Shown here piece after piece: positions 1 through 8,660 of a DNA stretch of 35,171 bases (its first letter is position 1; every line of letters begins with the position of its first letter). This stretch comes from Limnochordales bacterium (GTDB taxonomy: Bacteria; Bacillota; Limnochordia; Limnochordales; DUMU01): contig JADBKP010000014.1 of the NCBI GenBank assembly GCA_014896315.1, positions 1-35,171 of the forward strand. Reading direction: 5' to 3'. The notes beneath the pieces are model-generated. The model searched no databases, was not told the origin of the DNA, and worked only from the letters and a program-made list of their open reading frames with translations. A program made the position numbers and the translations under genes.

Positions 1-696
1 CAGCGCTTCTTCTCCGGACACGCGCTCAAATGGGCATTTCACTGTCAAACTCCCGACCGACAGAAAGTCCCGGCAAAAACTGGAGGCAGGAGGTAGCCGG
101 CCGGCCGCCACCACTAGGCCGGCCACGCGCCCCTCGGGGCCGGCGACCGGGGCGGCGACAATCAGTCTTCGTTGCGGGGTCAGCAAGTACAACTGCCGGG
201 GATCCGTGACCCCGGCCAGGGCCGCGGTGATCAGCGGTTGTAAGGCCGGGTCTGAGCTAATCATGGCCTGAGCTTGGCCAGCGGCCGCGCGGGGTTCAGC
301 GGCCAGAACCCGCCGCCGCGCGTCCGCTACGGCCAGAAAATCGCCGGGTTCTTGAAGCTGGCCGCCGGCGAAAGAGATCGTGAGAACGGCGCCGCTCCCG
401 GCGGCGGAACCATTTAGGCCGGCTCGCAGCAACCAGCTCTCCAGGCCGGGGATACCCGGCACTTCACCCTTCAGGAACGGATAGACTTCCGACGAGCTCT
501 CTATCAGAGCCTTGGCTGCCAGGCCGGGCAGGTATCTCGGACTGTTCACCACCGCTACCAGAATTCCCAGGGCCAGGATCTCCACCGTGGCCAGGGCGGC
601 AGCAGTGACCAGGGTGTAGCTCAAAGTGAGCTTCCAGCTAAGCCGTGCCAACGGCGCGGCCAGCCAGGTTACTCTGCGGACGCTGCTCCTACCCAT
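1..696 (-). CDS. Membrane sensor protein, N-terminal part (runs off left edge)
   Basis: An open frame begins with ATG at 694-696 and stays open to base 1, giving 232 residues without a stop. The N-terminus is short and basic (MGRSSVRRVTWLAAPLARL), followed by a hydrophobic segment at about residues 21-50 that fits a first membrane helix. About 160 residues of extracytoplasmic-looking sequence rich in Ala, Gly and Leu follow. This is the usual beginning of a sensor histidine kinase or similar membrane sensor, but the kinase part is outside the window, so the class is an inference. No second membrane helix is visible before the edge, and the last residues (around SVGSLTVKCPF) read less like a transmembrane entry than expected, so a frameshift near the edge is possible. 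The start lies 28 bases inside the preceding metalloprotein gene, which suggests translational coupling in the same operon. Confidence 0.6.
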   Translation of the reverse strand, partial: MGRSSVRRVTWLAAPLARLSWKLTLSYTLVTAAALATVEILALGILVAVVNSPRYLPGLAAKALIESSSEVYPFLKGEVPGIPGLESWLLRAGLNGSAAGSGAVLTISFAGGQLQEPGDFLAVADARRRVLAAEPRAAAGQAQAMISSDPALQPLITAALAGVTDPRQLYLLTPQRRLIVAAPVAGPEGRVAGLVVAAGRLPPASSFCRDFLSVGSLTVKCPFERVSGEEAL

Positions 697-1952
697 TTCG
701 CCAGCAAGTCCTCGAGGGCCACGGGCCTCATGGCTTCGGCGTGCCAGGGCACATTCAAACGGTCTAAAACCAGCGCCTGCCCGCTGCCCAGGGTGTACCA
801 TGCGTCGCTTCCCACGGCCCCCTGGCCGATCTGGCCGATGAGCTCTTCGGCACCCCAGCTGAAGCCCGTGCGCGATTGCCCCGCCCGGTACCCGTGGAAA
901 GCCGGGTCGCCGAGCAAGGCCCCGGTGGGATGGTATCCTGGCGCCGAGCCAATCTGCCATGCCCGAATCTCAACATAGCGGGCCAAGCCCTCGGTCCATT
1001 CCTGCTGGCGCTCCAACTCAATGGCGCAAGCAGCATCCGGACCCAGGATCTGCTCCATCCGTTGACGCCGCACGGTGCGCGCCCGCAGAAACTCCCTGGC
1101 ATAGCGGACTATGCGTTCGCGATCCGTACCCTCGAGCGCCCTGGATAGCCATTCGCCCTCCCGGCGCTGCAGCTCCTGGACCTGCTGGTCTTCGTACGCC
1201 CGCTCCAGCGGGACGTCGCCCTCTTCGTTGCCGTGGCTGCAATTCTCCTGCGTTCTCTGCATCCACAGGCGAAGCGCGTCCCATTGGTAGACGTGAAACG
1301 CCTCATGCACCAAGACTGTAACGTAAAGATCGCTGGGAACCAACTCATCAGCGATGCGGGGGCCTCCCAGGGTCTTCAGTAATCCTTCTTGTCCTCTACT
1401 AAAATCGTGGGCCTGCAGTTCGCTGGCAAAGCTGCCCGAAAGCAAGGTCCGACCCGGGGCCACGGCGGCCATCTCCCGCGCCGGGACCTCGAAAACTGCG
1501 TCGTCAGGTGTCCTGCGCAAGAAGTCCGGCCGCACGGGAAGCACGGTGGCTACATCGACGGTGACGACCGGCCGGCGCAGGTGCAACGCTACCACGCCAT
1601 TTACGACCAGCTTCTTGCCGGGCAGGTTTTCCTTCCCGGAATAGTTTATCAGGTAGTTTTGGCCTCCCTTTTTGATAATCAAGAACGCAATCTTCGAGGG
1701 ATCAAAGTCCTTAAAGGTTGCCTCACCCACGGCGCGCCCCAAACGCTGCGCCTCTTGAACATAGGCCGCATCCAAAGGAAGAAAATCCTGACCCCCGGGC
1801 AGCCAATTCCAGGCCGCCACCAGAGCGATCCCGACGGCCAGAGCCCCTGCGATAGCAACGCGGGTTGTCCTGCTTATCCCGGCCGGGGCCATATGAACCG
1901 GCTTTGCGTTGGCCGCGCTCCTCTTTGCTTCGATCTTCTTGCCGGTAACCAT
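669..1952 (-). CDS. Membrane-anchored HExxH metallopeptidase-like protein
   Basis: A 427-residue protein with a basic N-terminus, one membrane helix at about residues 31-50 and a large domain that should lie outside the cytoplasm. The zinc-protease signature HEAFH is at residues 216-220 (VLVHEAFHVYQW). A second conserved-looking motif, WTEGLARYVE near residue 321, could give the third zinc ligand (Glu), as in gluzincins, where HExxH is followed about 100 residues later by a Glu. Both motifs are visible; the assignment of E321 is inferred. I do not recognise a named family. The gene starts ten bases after the ABC permease gene ends and its 3' end overlaps the sensor gene, so all four appear to be one transcription unit. 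A role in processing or sensing an exported peptide or envelope protein would fit, but the sequence does not show a substrate. Confidence 0.75.
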   Translation of the reverse strand: MVTGKKIEAKRSAANAKPVHMAPAGISRTTRVAIAGALAVGIALVAAWNWLPGGQDFLPLDAAYVQEAQRLGRAVGEATFKDFDPSKIAFLIIKKGGQNYLINYSGKENLPGKKLVVNGVVALHLRRPVVTVDVATVLPVRPDFLRRTPDDAVFEVPAREMAAVAPGRTLLSGSFASELQAHDFSRGQEGLLKTLGGPRIADELVPSDLYVTVLVHEAFHVYQWDALRLWMQRTQENCSHGNEEGDVPLERAYEDQQVQELQRREGEWLSRALEGTDRERIVRYAREFLRARTVRRQRMEQILGPDAACAIELERQQEWTEGLARYVEIRAWQIGSAPGYHPTGALLGDPAFHGYRAGQSRTGFSWGAEELIGQIGQGAVGSDAWYTLGSGQALVLDRLNVPWHAEAMRPVALEDLLAKWVGAASAE

Positions 1953-1961
1953 CGTCTACCA

Positions 1962-2771
1962 TCACACTTCCTTTCCGTACAGGCTGACGGCAGTTAGCAA
2001 CACGCCGAAGTAAAGCCAGATGAGTGCCGACAGGTAGACCTTTGCATCAATTACTGCGCCGGGCGCGAGGAATTTGGCGGCTTCCGCCGCAATCTCGTTC
2101 ACCGGAGGGAGGAACCACAGAGCAACGGAACGCAGGGCCTCCCAAAAGGCGGTACTGGCTCCGCGTTCCAGCGTGCCAATGATCTTCATCTGTAGCCCCA
2201 GATCGAGCAATCCCCGCAAGGCGCCGGCCACATACGCGCCAAGGCCCAAGAAGCCCGCCACCGCCCCGGGCAGCCGGGTGGAAAGGAGCGTGGTTAGGCA
2301 AGCGGTGAATGCCACGTTGAGGCTCAGGGTCAAAAGGCCAGGCACCAGAGATAGCAGGTAGTGTGTGTTGGCGCCTCTGGCGGCAAGGACCAATACCAGC
2401 CCCAGCGACACGAGCGCGTACAGGATCCAGGCCGTAAGGATGTTGCCCAGGAGCAGTTCCAGGGCCACCTGCCAGCGTTCGACGGGCCGGACCAGCAGCA
2501 GGTGAATGGTTTTGCGTTCGAACTCCCGGGGAACTGTGTTCATGCTGAGCACTACGGCGACTACGGCACTGAAGAGCCCGATGATGCTGAAACCAATCTG
2601 CACGGTGCCCAATAAACTGTCGGTGAGGTTGACTGCCCGGCCGCCCCCCGCACTTTGCTCTACCGTACCACCCAAAAGCAAGGCGGCAACGGCCGCGATT
2701 CCGAGGAGGGCTAGCAGATACAGCACTTTGTTACGAAGGTTTTCGCGCACCGCGTTGGCCGCGATCCTCAT
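1962..2771 (-). CDS. ABC-2 type transporter permease
   Basis: The 269-residue protein is strongly hydrophobic with about six membrane helices. The first is at residues 15-35, and the last ends just before the C-terminal LYGKEV. The cytoplasmic loop REFERKTIHLLLVRP near residues 84-98 is typical of ABC-2/NosY-like permeases, where this loop contacts the ATPase. It should form the membrane part of an exporter with the ATPase encoded immediately upstream. The start ATG overlaps the ATPase stop codon (ATGA at 2768-2771) and has a strong GGGGAGGAG ribosome site inside the upstream gene, so the two are translationally coupled. The substrate cannot be told from sequence. The same operon carries a membrane HExxH protein and a sensor, which would suit export or stress sensing at the envelope. 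Confidence 0.88.
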   Translation of the reverse strand: MRIAANAVRENLRNKVLYLLALLGIAAVAALLLGGTVEQSAGGGRAVNLTDSLLGTVQIGFSIIGLFSAVVAVVLSMNTVPREFERKTIHLLLVRPVERWQVALELLLGNILTAWILYALVSLGLVLVLAARGANTHYLLSLVPGLLTLSLNVAFTACLTTLLSTRLPGAVAGFLGLGAYVAGALRGLLDLGLQMKIIGTLERGASTAFWEALRSVALWFLPPVNEIAAEAAKFLAPGAVIDAKVYLSALIWLYFGVLLTAVSLYGKEV

Positions 2772-3724
2772 TGCTCCTCCCCGCCTTTGCGCATGATTTC
2801 CATATAGATGTCCTCGAGCGTCGCCTGCTTGCGCTGGAGCTGGTAGACTTGTGCACGGTGTTCCGCCAACACGCTCAGCAGTTCCGGTTCTTGACCGGGC
2901 TGGAGGTTCATCACCGAAAGGCGCGGTTCATCGTAATGAACGTTCCAGCCCATCCGGCGCAGGGTAGCCAGGGCTTCTTCCGGGAGGGCGCGCACTTCGA
3001 CTTCTACTTCCAGTTCGGGCATTTCATTGTTCAACAGGCGGTCAGCTACGATCCGTCCGGCTTTGATCACAATAACCCGGTCGCAGACGGCCTCGATGTC
3101 GCTCAGGATGTGGCTGCTCAACAGGATCGTCTTGCCGCTTTGCTTCAGCTCCTGGATAATCTGGCGCATTTCCAGCCGGCCCTCCGGATCCAGGCCCGAT
3201 GAGGGCTCATCGAGGAATAGAATCTCGGGATCTCCCAGGAGGCTTTGAGCCACGGCGAGCCGCTGGACCATACCCTTGGAGAAATGCCCAACTTTGCGGC
3301 TGCGGGCAGCCTCGAGGCCCGTAGCGCGTAGAACTCGGTCAACGCTGGCCCGCACGGATTCGATGCCTTGCAGGCCGGCGTAAAAGGCGAGAATCTCTTC
3401 GGCGGTCAAGAAGGGGTAAAAGTAGGGCGTTTCCGGGGAGTAGCCCATGCGCCGCCGGGCCTCAGCGGTGACGGGCGTGCTGCCGAACACCCGGACGACG
3501 CCCCGGGTAGGACGCGTCAGCCCCAGGCAAACCTTGATAGTGGTGCTCTTGCCGGCCCCGTTGGGGCCTAGCAGCCCTACCACCTGTCCCTTGGGCACAA
3601 GAAAGCTAATGCCGCGGACGGCCACAACCTTTCCGTAAGATTTCACCAGCCCGTCCACTTCCAAGGCGGGTTCCTCCGCTGGTGGTGCGATTTGGGCCGC
3701 ATGGTTTAAGGTCGGCACGTTCAC
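2768..3724 (-). CDS. ABC transporter ATP-binding protein
   Basis: The 318-residue protein has all nucleotide-binding motifs: Walker A GPNGAGKST, ABC signature FSKGM, Walker B ILFLDEPSSGLDP and the switch His in LSSHIL. After the core domain there is a C-terminal extension of about 80 residues ending in QRKQATLEDIYMEIMR, usual for ATPases of ABC-2 exporters of the CcmA/NatA type. The protein should hydrolyse ATP at the inner face of the membrane and drive the permease encoded next. The start is GTG at 3722-3724, preceded by AAGGAG at good spacing. It is the first gene of the minus-strand unit that continues to the left edge. Confidence 0.93.
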   Translation of the reverse strand: MNVPTLNHAAQIAPPAEEPALEVDGLVKSYGKVVAVRGISFLVPKGQVVGLLGPNGAGKSTTIKVCLGLTRPTRGVVRVFGSTPVTAEARRRMGYSPETPYFYPFLTAEEILAFYAGLQGIESVRASVDRVLRATGLEAARSRKVGHFSKGMVQRLAVAQSLLGDPEILFLDEPSSGLDPEGRLEMRQIIQELKQSGKTILLSSHILSDIEAVCDRVIVIKAGRIVADRLLNNEMPELEVEVEVRALPEEALATLRRMGWNVHYDEPRLSVMNLQPGQEPELLSVLAEHRAQVYQLQRKQATLEDIYMEIMRKGGEEQ

Positions 3725-3801
3725 GGATCACTCCTTACCTATGAGCTGTAGAACACCGGAGTACCCGGCTCTGCCGGGCCTCATCCCGGTCAAAGCCCAT
3801 A

Positions 3802-4035
3802 CTACCCGCATCGCCACTTTGACCCGGTTCGGCCAGGGCCGGCAGGACGGCCGAGGCGCACCGCCCGCACCTCGGGGAAGGGCTTGAATTCCCGGCAGAA
3901 CCTGTCCGGTTGCTCCAGGGTGGCAGGCGCCACCGGGCTCGCCTCGTAGAGCCGGGCGACCGGCGCCTCCCTGGCAAGGGCCTCGTACCATTCTCTGTTC
4001 AGGAAGGCCACCGTGTAAGCCTTCTTTTTGTGCAC
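3802..4035 (-). CDS. Small hypothetical protein or gene remnant
   Basis: The 340 bases between the oxidoreductase and the ABC ATPase contain one minus-strand frame of 77 residues that reads like real protein in its first 60 residues (HKKKAYTVAFLNREWYEALA at the start) and then dissolves into Gly/Arg/Pro-rich sequence. The GTG start has no evident ribosome site. I do not recognise the family. It could be a small gene, or the remaining part of a larger gene whose end has been frameshifted. The composition of the first part, with aromatic and charged residues, is the only support. Confidence 0.25.
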   Translation of the reverse strand: MHKKKAYTVAFLNREWYEALAREAPVARLYEASPVAPATLEQPDRFCREFKPFPEVRAVRLGRPAGPGRTGSKWRCG

Positions 4036-4062
4036 GCGTTTTCAGGTGCTTGTCCCAAGGGT

Positions 4063-6165
4063 TCAAGCCCTGACCTCCGGATATAGGGCGTTGGCGGCCA
4101 GGGTGCCGGAGATGATCACCCCCTCGATGCCGGCCCCCGGGAAAACGCCGGCGCCGGCCAGGTAGAGCCGCTCCACGGGGCTTTTGGCCGTCGGCTGCCA
4201 CTGACCGGCGGGGCCGTAGATGGCGCCACCGGTCGTCCGGGCATAGCGGGCGAAGGTGGCCGGGCTGGCCTCTTCTCTGAAGACGATGTGCTCCCGCAAA
4301 CCGGGCAGCACCCCTTCAGCCAGGGAGATTAACGCGTCGCCGAACTCTCTTTTGCGCCAGGCATAGTCGGGCGCCCGGCGATCCCAGGTTGTTACCTCCG
4401 CCTGGGGAACCAGGGTCATCAGTGTTATGGCGGCGTGTCCGGGCGGTGCCAGTCCGGGGTCCACCCGGGAAGGAGTCATTATGCCCAACCCCCGGTCGTC
4501 ATCGGTGCGGACCAGCGTGACCGCCTCCAAATCCGGCGCGAAGTCAACGCCCAGGAAGACCGCAAAGGCGGAAGCGGAAAACTCCAGGTCCTCGATGCGT
4601 CGGACGAAATCGGGCGGCAGGTGTTCCCGCCCCACCAATTCCAGGAAGGTCTGGCGGACGTCGGCGTTGGAGATAACGGCCTGCGCACGGTGGACCCGGC
4701 CGTCGGCCAGGATTACGCCTGCAGCCCGGCCTCCTTCGATGAGGATGCGCTGCACGGGCGCGCCGAGGAGCAGCCGGCCGCCGTGCGCCTCGATCACCTC
4801 CGCCAGCGCGTTGGCAAGGGCCCGGGAGCCGCCGACCGGGTAGTAGCCGCCGTCGAAGTAGTAGCCGAAAAGGGGGGCCATCTGGGCAGCGGTGAGCGTT
4901 TCCGGCCGGTCACTCAGGTAGCCCGTCAGGAGGAGCAGAAACTGTTTCAAAGATGCATTCTGGCAAAACCGCTCCAGCATTGCCGTATACGGGACGTCCA
5001 TCCAGCGAAAGGCATACCGGTGGGTGCGCGGGTAGGCGAGCATCTCCTCCGGCGTGCGCGGAGGACACGGCACGCCGCCGGTGCGCTCCACGTCGGCGTA
5101 GAGGTCCCGGTAGACACCCTCCATCTCGGCGAAGAACGCAGCTATGGCCTCTCGTTCCGCGGGAAAGCGCGCCTGCAAGGCCTTGACCAGGCCCTCCGCC
5201 GTGCCGGGCACCTTGAGCCGGAAACCCGGCAGCACATACTCGTGGCCCACCCGCCGCCATTCCAGACGGTTGCCGATTTCCAGTTGGCGCAGAAGATTGG
5301 TCACCGGACCGCGCGGCCCCAGGCCGCTCACGTCGTGCACCCCGGCGTCAAAGACGTAACGGAGCCGCTGGCCGTCCCTCCGCACGTGCCGCTCCCACGA
5401 AGTGCAGAAGCCACCCGGCAGGTAGTGCTGCTCCGCCACCAGCACTTTAAGACCCCGCCGTGCCAGCAGAGCCGCCGCCGTGAGGCCACCGATGCCTGAA
5501 CCCACGACGATCACATCGTGCTCGGTGTCACCGGCCGGCCGTGCGGGGCCGAAGACGGGACGGGGCCACCGGTAGGGCTCCCGGCCAGCTATCTCCTGCG
5601 CCAGAACGCGCTTCGGGTACCAGTTGGGGAAAAGAAGGGAAAAAGCGATGCCGGCCCCGATGGCGGTGTTGGGGACAGCCACGGTGAGCCAGAGGCTGGC
5701 CTCCGGCCCGGCGAGCGCCAGCGCCCCCAGGGCGGCGTTGAGGGTGAAAATGACGCCCCAGACCGCGGTAATAATGGCGTTGGTGCGGTAAAAGAGGGGA
5801 TGGCGCCAGTATTCGCGCGGCCAGTCCTCGCGGGCGTATTGGTAGGTGAAAGGTGAGCCCGCCAGGAGCGTCCCCCAGGCCATCAGCGCCAAGGTAGCGC
5901 CGACCAGCACGGCGCTGTAGGCCTGAAAGAGCGGGGAACCCAAGACGACGGTCACCGCGAAATGGGCGGCAAAAAAGGCAAGCGTCACCAGCTCCATCGC
6001 CTTGGCCTGACGTTGCCGGAGTCGGTAGGCGTTTAAGGCCAGTGAGGTGGCCAGGCCGGCCGTCACCGCTTCCGTCCAGAAGCCGTATCCCGAGAGCACC
6101 CAATACAGTATCCAGGGGACAAAGCTGATGAATATCCAGACCATACCGGGCATTTTCCTACCCAC
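4063..6165 (-). CDS. CrtI/CrtISO-like FAD oxidoreductase with N-terminal membrane domain
   Basis: The 700-residue protein has two parts. Residues 1-185 are hydrophobic, with about five membrane helices. From residue 217 there is a complete FAD-dependent amine-oxidase-fold domain: dinucleotide motif VIVVGSGIGGLTAAALLARR followed by the acidic residue of VLVAEQHYLPGG, a GGYYPVGGSRALANAL segment, and the C-terminal FAD motif LYLAGAGVFPGAGIEGV. This domain resembles phytoene desaturases, carotenoid isomerases and retinol saturases, which act on lipid-soluble polyenes at the membrane. Such enzymes are usually about 500 residues, so the extra 200 are an extension. The start is GTG at 6163-6165 with AGGAGGG nine bases upstream. 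No phytoene synthase or other carotenoid gene is nearby, so the substrate is open. The membrane part could anchor the enzyme or link it to an electron carrier. Confidence 0.8.
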   Translation of the reverse strand: MGRKMPGMVWIFISFVPWILYWVLSGYGFWTEAVTAGLATSLALNAYRLRQRQAKAMELVTLAFFAAHFAVTVVLGSPLFQAYSAVLVGATLALMAWGTLLAGSPFTYQYAREDWPREYWRHPLFYRTNAIITAVWGVIFTLNAALGALALAGPEASLWLTVAVPNTAIGAGIAFSLLFPNWYPKRVLAQEIAGREPYRWPRPVFGPARPAGDTEHDVIVVGSGIGGLTAAALLARRGLKVLVAEQHYLPGGFCTSWERHVRRDGQRLRYVFDAGVHDVSGLGPRGPVTNLLRQLEIGNRLEWRRVGHEYVLPGFRLKVPGTAEGLVKALQARFPAEREAIAAFFAEMEGVYRDLYADVERTGGVPCPPRTPEEMLAYPRTHRYAFRWMDVPYTAMLERFCQNASLKQFLLLLTGYLSDRPETLTAAQMAPLFGYYFDGGYYPVGGSRALANALAEVIEAHGGRLLLGAPVQRILIEGGRAAGVILADGRVHRAQAVISNADVRQTFLELVGREHLPPDFVRRIEDLEFSASAFAVFLGVDFAPDLEAVTLVRTDDDRGLGIMTPSRVDPGLAPPGHAAITLMTLVPQAEVTTWDRRAPDYAWRKREFGDALISLAEGVLPGLREHIVFREEASPATFARYARTTGGAIYGPAGQWQPTAKSPVERLYLAGAGVFPGAGIEGVIISGTLAANALYPEVRA

Positions 6166-6257
6166 GGGCGCTTCCCTCCTGTATCACCGCGGCCAGCGCG
6201 GTGTCGCACCAAGCGACGGCCCCCCGGGCGAAGCGGCGGCCGCATCAGCGGGGCGTA

Positions 6258-6878
6258 TCAGCCCAACAGCGCCCGCCGCCGTTTCTTTTCCGCCCGGTAG
6301 ATCAGGTAGACGGCGGCGGCCAGAAAAGGCAGGGCGGGAACCCCGTCCAGGAGCAGGCCCGCCACCAGCGCAACCTCCAACGCCAGCAAGGGCACGAGAT
6401 ACACCCACCCCGGCAGGCCCGGCAGCCTGACCAGGGTATAGTAGATGACAAAGAGAAACACCACGTCCCCCACCCCCACCATGGGCTGCACCGCCCCGCG
6501 GTAGGGGAGGGAGAAGGAAAGATACTGCAACCAAAGGCTGCTGCGAACCGCGGCCTTCATGACGTCCCCGGTAACGCCGAAATAAAAGGACATGACATCC
6601 GCCACGGCTGCCGCGATCATGAAAGCCAAGAGAGATCCGAGACCAGATACAGCGCGGCCGAGCAGCCAGCCAAGAAGGCAACCGCCCAGCAAAACCACCA
6701 CGTCGGTCAGTCAGTACGGCACCTGGCCGCCCACGCCGAAGGCCAGGCCCGTGCTCAGGACCACGCCGGCCACGGCCACCACCACTAACCGGCCATGCCG
6801 GTGAAAAAGGCGGGCCAGGGTGTAAAGCACGCCGACGGAGAAAACTATCGCTGCGGAGGCCCACCAGAAAAGGCTTAT
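6258..6878 (-). pseudogene. Membrane protein gene interrupted by in-frame TGA
   Basis: One minus-strand frame reads as a continuous hydrophobic protein of about 205 residues, with a single TGA at 6711-6713. Upstream of it the frame encodes a membrane helix pair (SLFWWASAAIVFSVGVLYTL, later GLAFGVGGQVPY). Directly after it comes LTDVVVLLGGCLLGWLLGR and four or more further helices, ending in a basic tail (RAEKKRRRALLG). The context around the TGA suggests a former Trp codon (TGG to TGA). No ATG, GTG or TTG sits at a good distance from the GGGGAG site; an ATA at 6876-6878 is placed where an ATG might have been. The frame is closed by TAG just upstream. The downstream part alone (6258-6701, GTG start) could still be made as a 147-residue protein. 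Family not recognised. Confidence 0.6.
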
Positions 6879-6903
6879 CCCACCAGCAACTCTCCCCTTT
6901 GTC

Positions 6904-7235
6904 TAGCGAATAAAGATCAGCGCCGCCAAGCGTACCTGCTCATAGGCTAAGTGGGCGAGATATCGTGCACCTCGTGGTTGGCCTATGGTTCAAATCTATA
7001 ACACCATTATGGATCCGCCAAGTAAAGGTTGGGTTGAGGCGGTACTAAGCGTGAGTTAATTTTATGTTTGCCTGACCGCAGGCAGGCATAATAGGACCTC
7101 CGGCCGTCAGCTGAGTAACATATGCTCCTGTAGACAAAGGATTGTTTTGCGTGCTACGCATCTTCATTGATGGACTTGACACTCCACAGCTTGTCCCGAT
7201 CTTCGTGGAATTTGAGTGGTGACCCCCCGTGTAAT
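6904..7235 (-). other. Intergenic stretch, no gene seen
   Basis: No convincing coding frame, tRNA or terminator is visible here. There is a weak hairpin around 7069-7087 (GCCTG...CAGGC) without a T tract. The part next to the transposase relic (about 7180-7235) contains CGTGGAATTTGAGTGG, which has a loose match to GTGTGGAAATGTGCG on the other side of the relic at about 8303-8317. It may be what is left of a terminal inverted repeat. Confidence 0.35.
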
Positions 7236-8233
7236 TCACGCTGTTTGGATGGATTCCTCTCGACCTGGGTTTCCCTGTCCCACTTGCTTTCGTAAGGCGT
7301 CTTGCAGCACAGCCATCAAGAGATAGCCACGAATCCGGCGAAAGCCTTTCTCAGCGGTAAGAAAGGCCACGGCTACCCAACGGTCGACCTGTCTGCCTGA
7401 CCCCCATTTCTTGACCCGCTTGGCCTGCGCTGAGAATGAGAGCGCTGAGCACCTTGTGATTCCAACACCGCTGCTCATCAGCCTCCGGCAGAGACTCGGA
7501 GCGCTCCCCAGATCCCCAAGTGCCCGTCCCCGATCACCAGACGGGGTGCATTCATCCCCCGGTCTCGCAAGTCCCGCAATACCTCCGACCAATTCTCCAC
7601 TGATTCCCGGTAACCAGGAGTAACCGCTACCACCTCCTTGCGGCCATCTACTAAACCGGCTACGGCCACCAGCAATGCAGCTCGTTCTCGTTCTAGTCCT
7701 GCTTTCACGTAGATCCCATCTATCCAAAGGTAAACCACCCGTAGGTCGTCGAGCCGTCGTGTTCGCCAGGCTTCCCATTCGGCCTGCCATTGCTCCTTCA
7801 GCCGGGCCACCGTGCTGGCCGACACAGGTGCTCCCTCTCCCAACAGCCCTCGCAGGGCTAGGTCAAAGTCCCCCTCTGCCAGCCCGTGCAGGTACAGCTC
7901 TGGCAAGAGCTCGGAAACCTCTTTCGTGCGCCGCACAAACAAGGGTAGAATCCGGCTCTCGAACCGTTCCTCCAGGCCTCGCACTCGTGGACGGCGAAGG
8001 GTGATGGTACCCAGGGGAGTCGTTAGCTTCCGCGGCTTGCCATACCCATTTCGGTAGCCGGGTGGGCCGTCAACGACGGCCCGGCGCTGATACCGAACAC
8101 GGCCCAAAAGCTCAGTTACCTCATCCTCCAGCAATTCCTGAATAAGCTCCTGGATCCTATCCCGAAGCCATTCATGCAGTCCTTCCCAAGTGGGACTTGA
8201 CGGCAGGCTGCTCGATGTGGTCCGCTTGTCCAT
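7236..8233 (-). mobile_element. IS256-family transposase relic, frameshifted and internally deleted
   Basis: The N-terminal 250 residues (8233 down to 7478) match IS256/Mutator-type transposases: a DRIQELIQELLEDEVTELLG helix region, YRNGYGKPRKLTTPLG, and the catalytic-domain stretch VYLWIDGIYVKAG with a VIGDGHLGIW segment carrying the second Asp. The frame then breaks near 7490. In another frame the sequence resumes as LPEADEQRCWNHKVLSALI, the usual continuation. Within a few codons it jumps to the C-terminal KRVKKWGSGRQVDRWVAVAF region and ends near 7236. The roughly 100 residues that normally lie between, including the TNPIES-type motif and the third catalytic acidic residue, are missing. 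The element therefore has a frameshift plus an internal deletion and cannot encode an active transposase. Terminal inverted repeats are only loosely recognisable. Confidence 0.85.
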
Positions 8234-8660
8234 GGCGGTGTCTCTCCTCCTTACTGGGGCCCATTGCCCCGCCTGGTTGTCTCAACAGGAGGGTACACCG
8301 CCTACGCACATTTCCACACCTTTTGAGGGTATCTCGCCCGGGGGGGGGAGGCACCCATCGCAAAAAACGAAATGGTGCTGGACGCTCACTCGAACCCGTT
8401 ACACCTCACACACCCGAAGCGGGCAACAACAGGCCAAGAACGAGTTGACAGTAGTGCTCGTGCTTGGGCCGGGTATCCTGTCAGGCCAGCCTCGAGAAGG
8501 TCGGGTGACTGGTGACTGCTGCGCCCACCAAGCGCCCCGCGATCGCGATATAGTACAATCGCGCCGGCATCAGCGAAGGCAGAGGCTGCAAGCGATAGGT
8601 ACGGCCGGAATCAGTGGCCGTTTCGGCAGGAGTCCGCAACTAAACACGGAGGGCGATAAC
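8234..8660 (+). other. IS flank and leader of the second ABC operon
   Basis: The left half (to about 8340) is the outer end of the IS256 relic, including its ribosome site on the minus strand (GGAGGAGAG). A run of nine G lies at about 8340-8349. The right half carries no convincing gene. A TACAAT at 8554-8559 could be a -10 element for the ABC genes, but no good -35 is seen. The frame of the ABC ATPase stays open leftward to 8190, but codon quality is poor before 8661. Confidence 0.35.

Noticed and set aside
1389-1997. Plus-strand frame of 202 codons opposite the metalloprotein gene
   Set aside because: It is antisense to a well-supported coding frame, has no ribosome site and no recognisable motif.
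4435-5499. Plus-strand frame of 354 codons opposite the FAD oxidoreductase
   Set aside because: It is antisense to the FAD domain and shows no family motif or ribosome site.
6978-7010. Possible tRNA because of GGTTCAAATC with a pairable T stem
   Set aside because: No acceptor stem partner, D arm or anticodon arm can be placed 60-70 bases upstream, and there is no CCA or discriminator in position.
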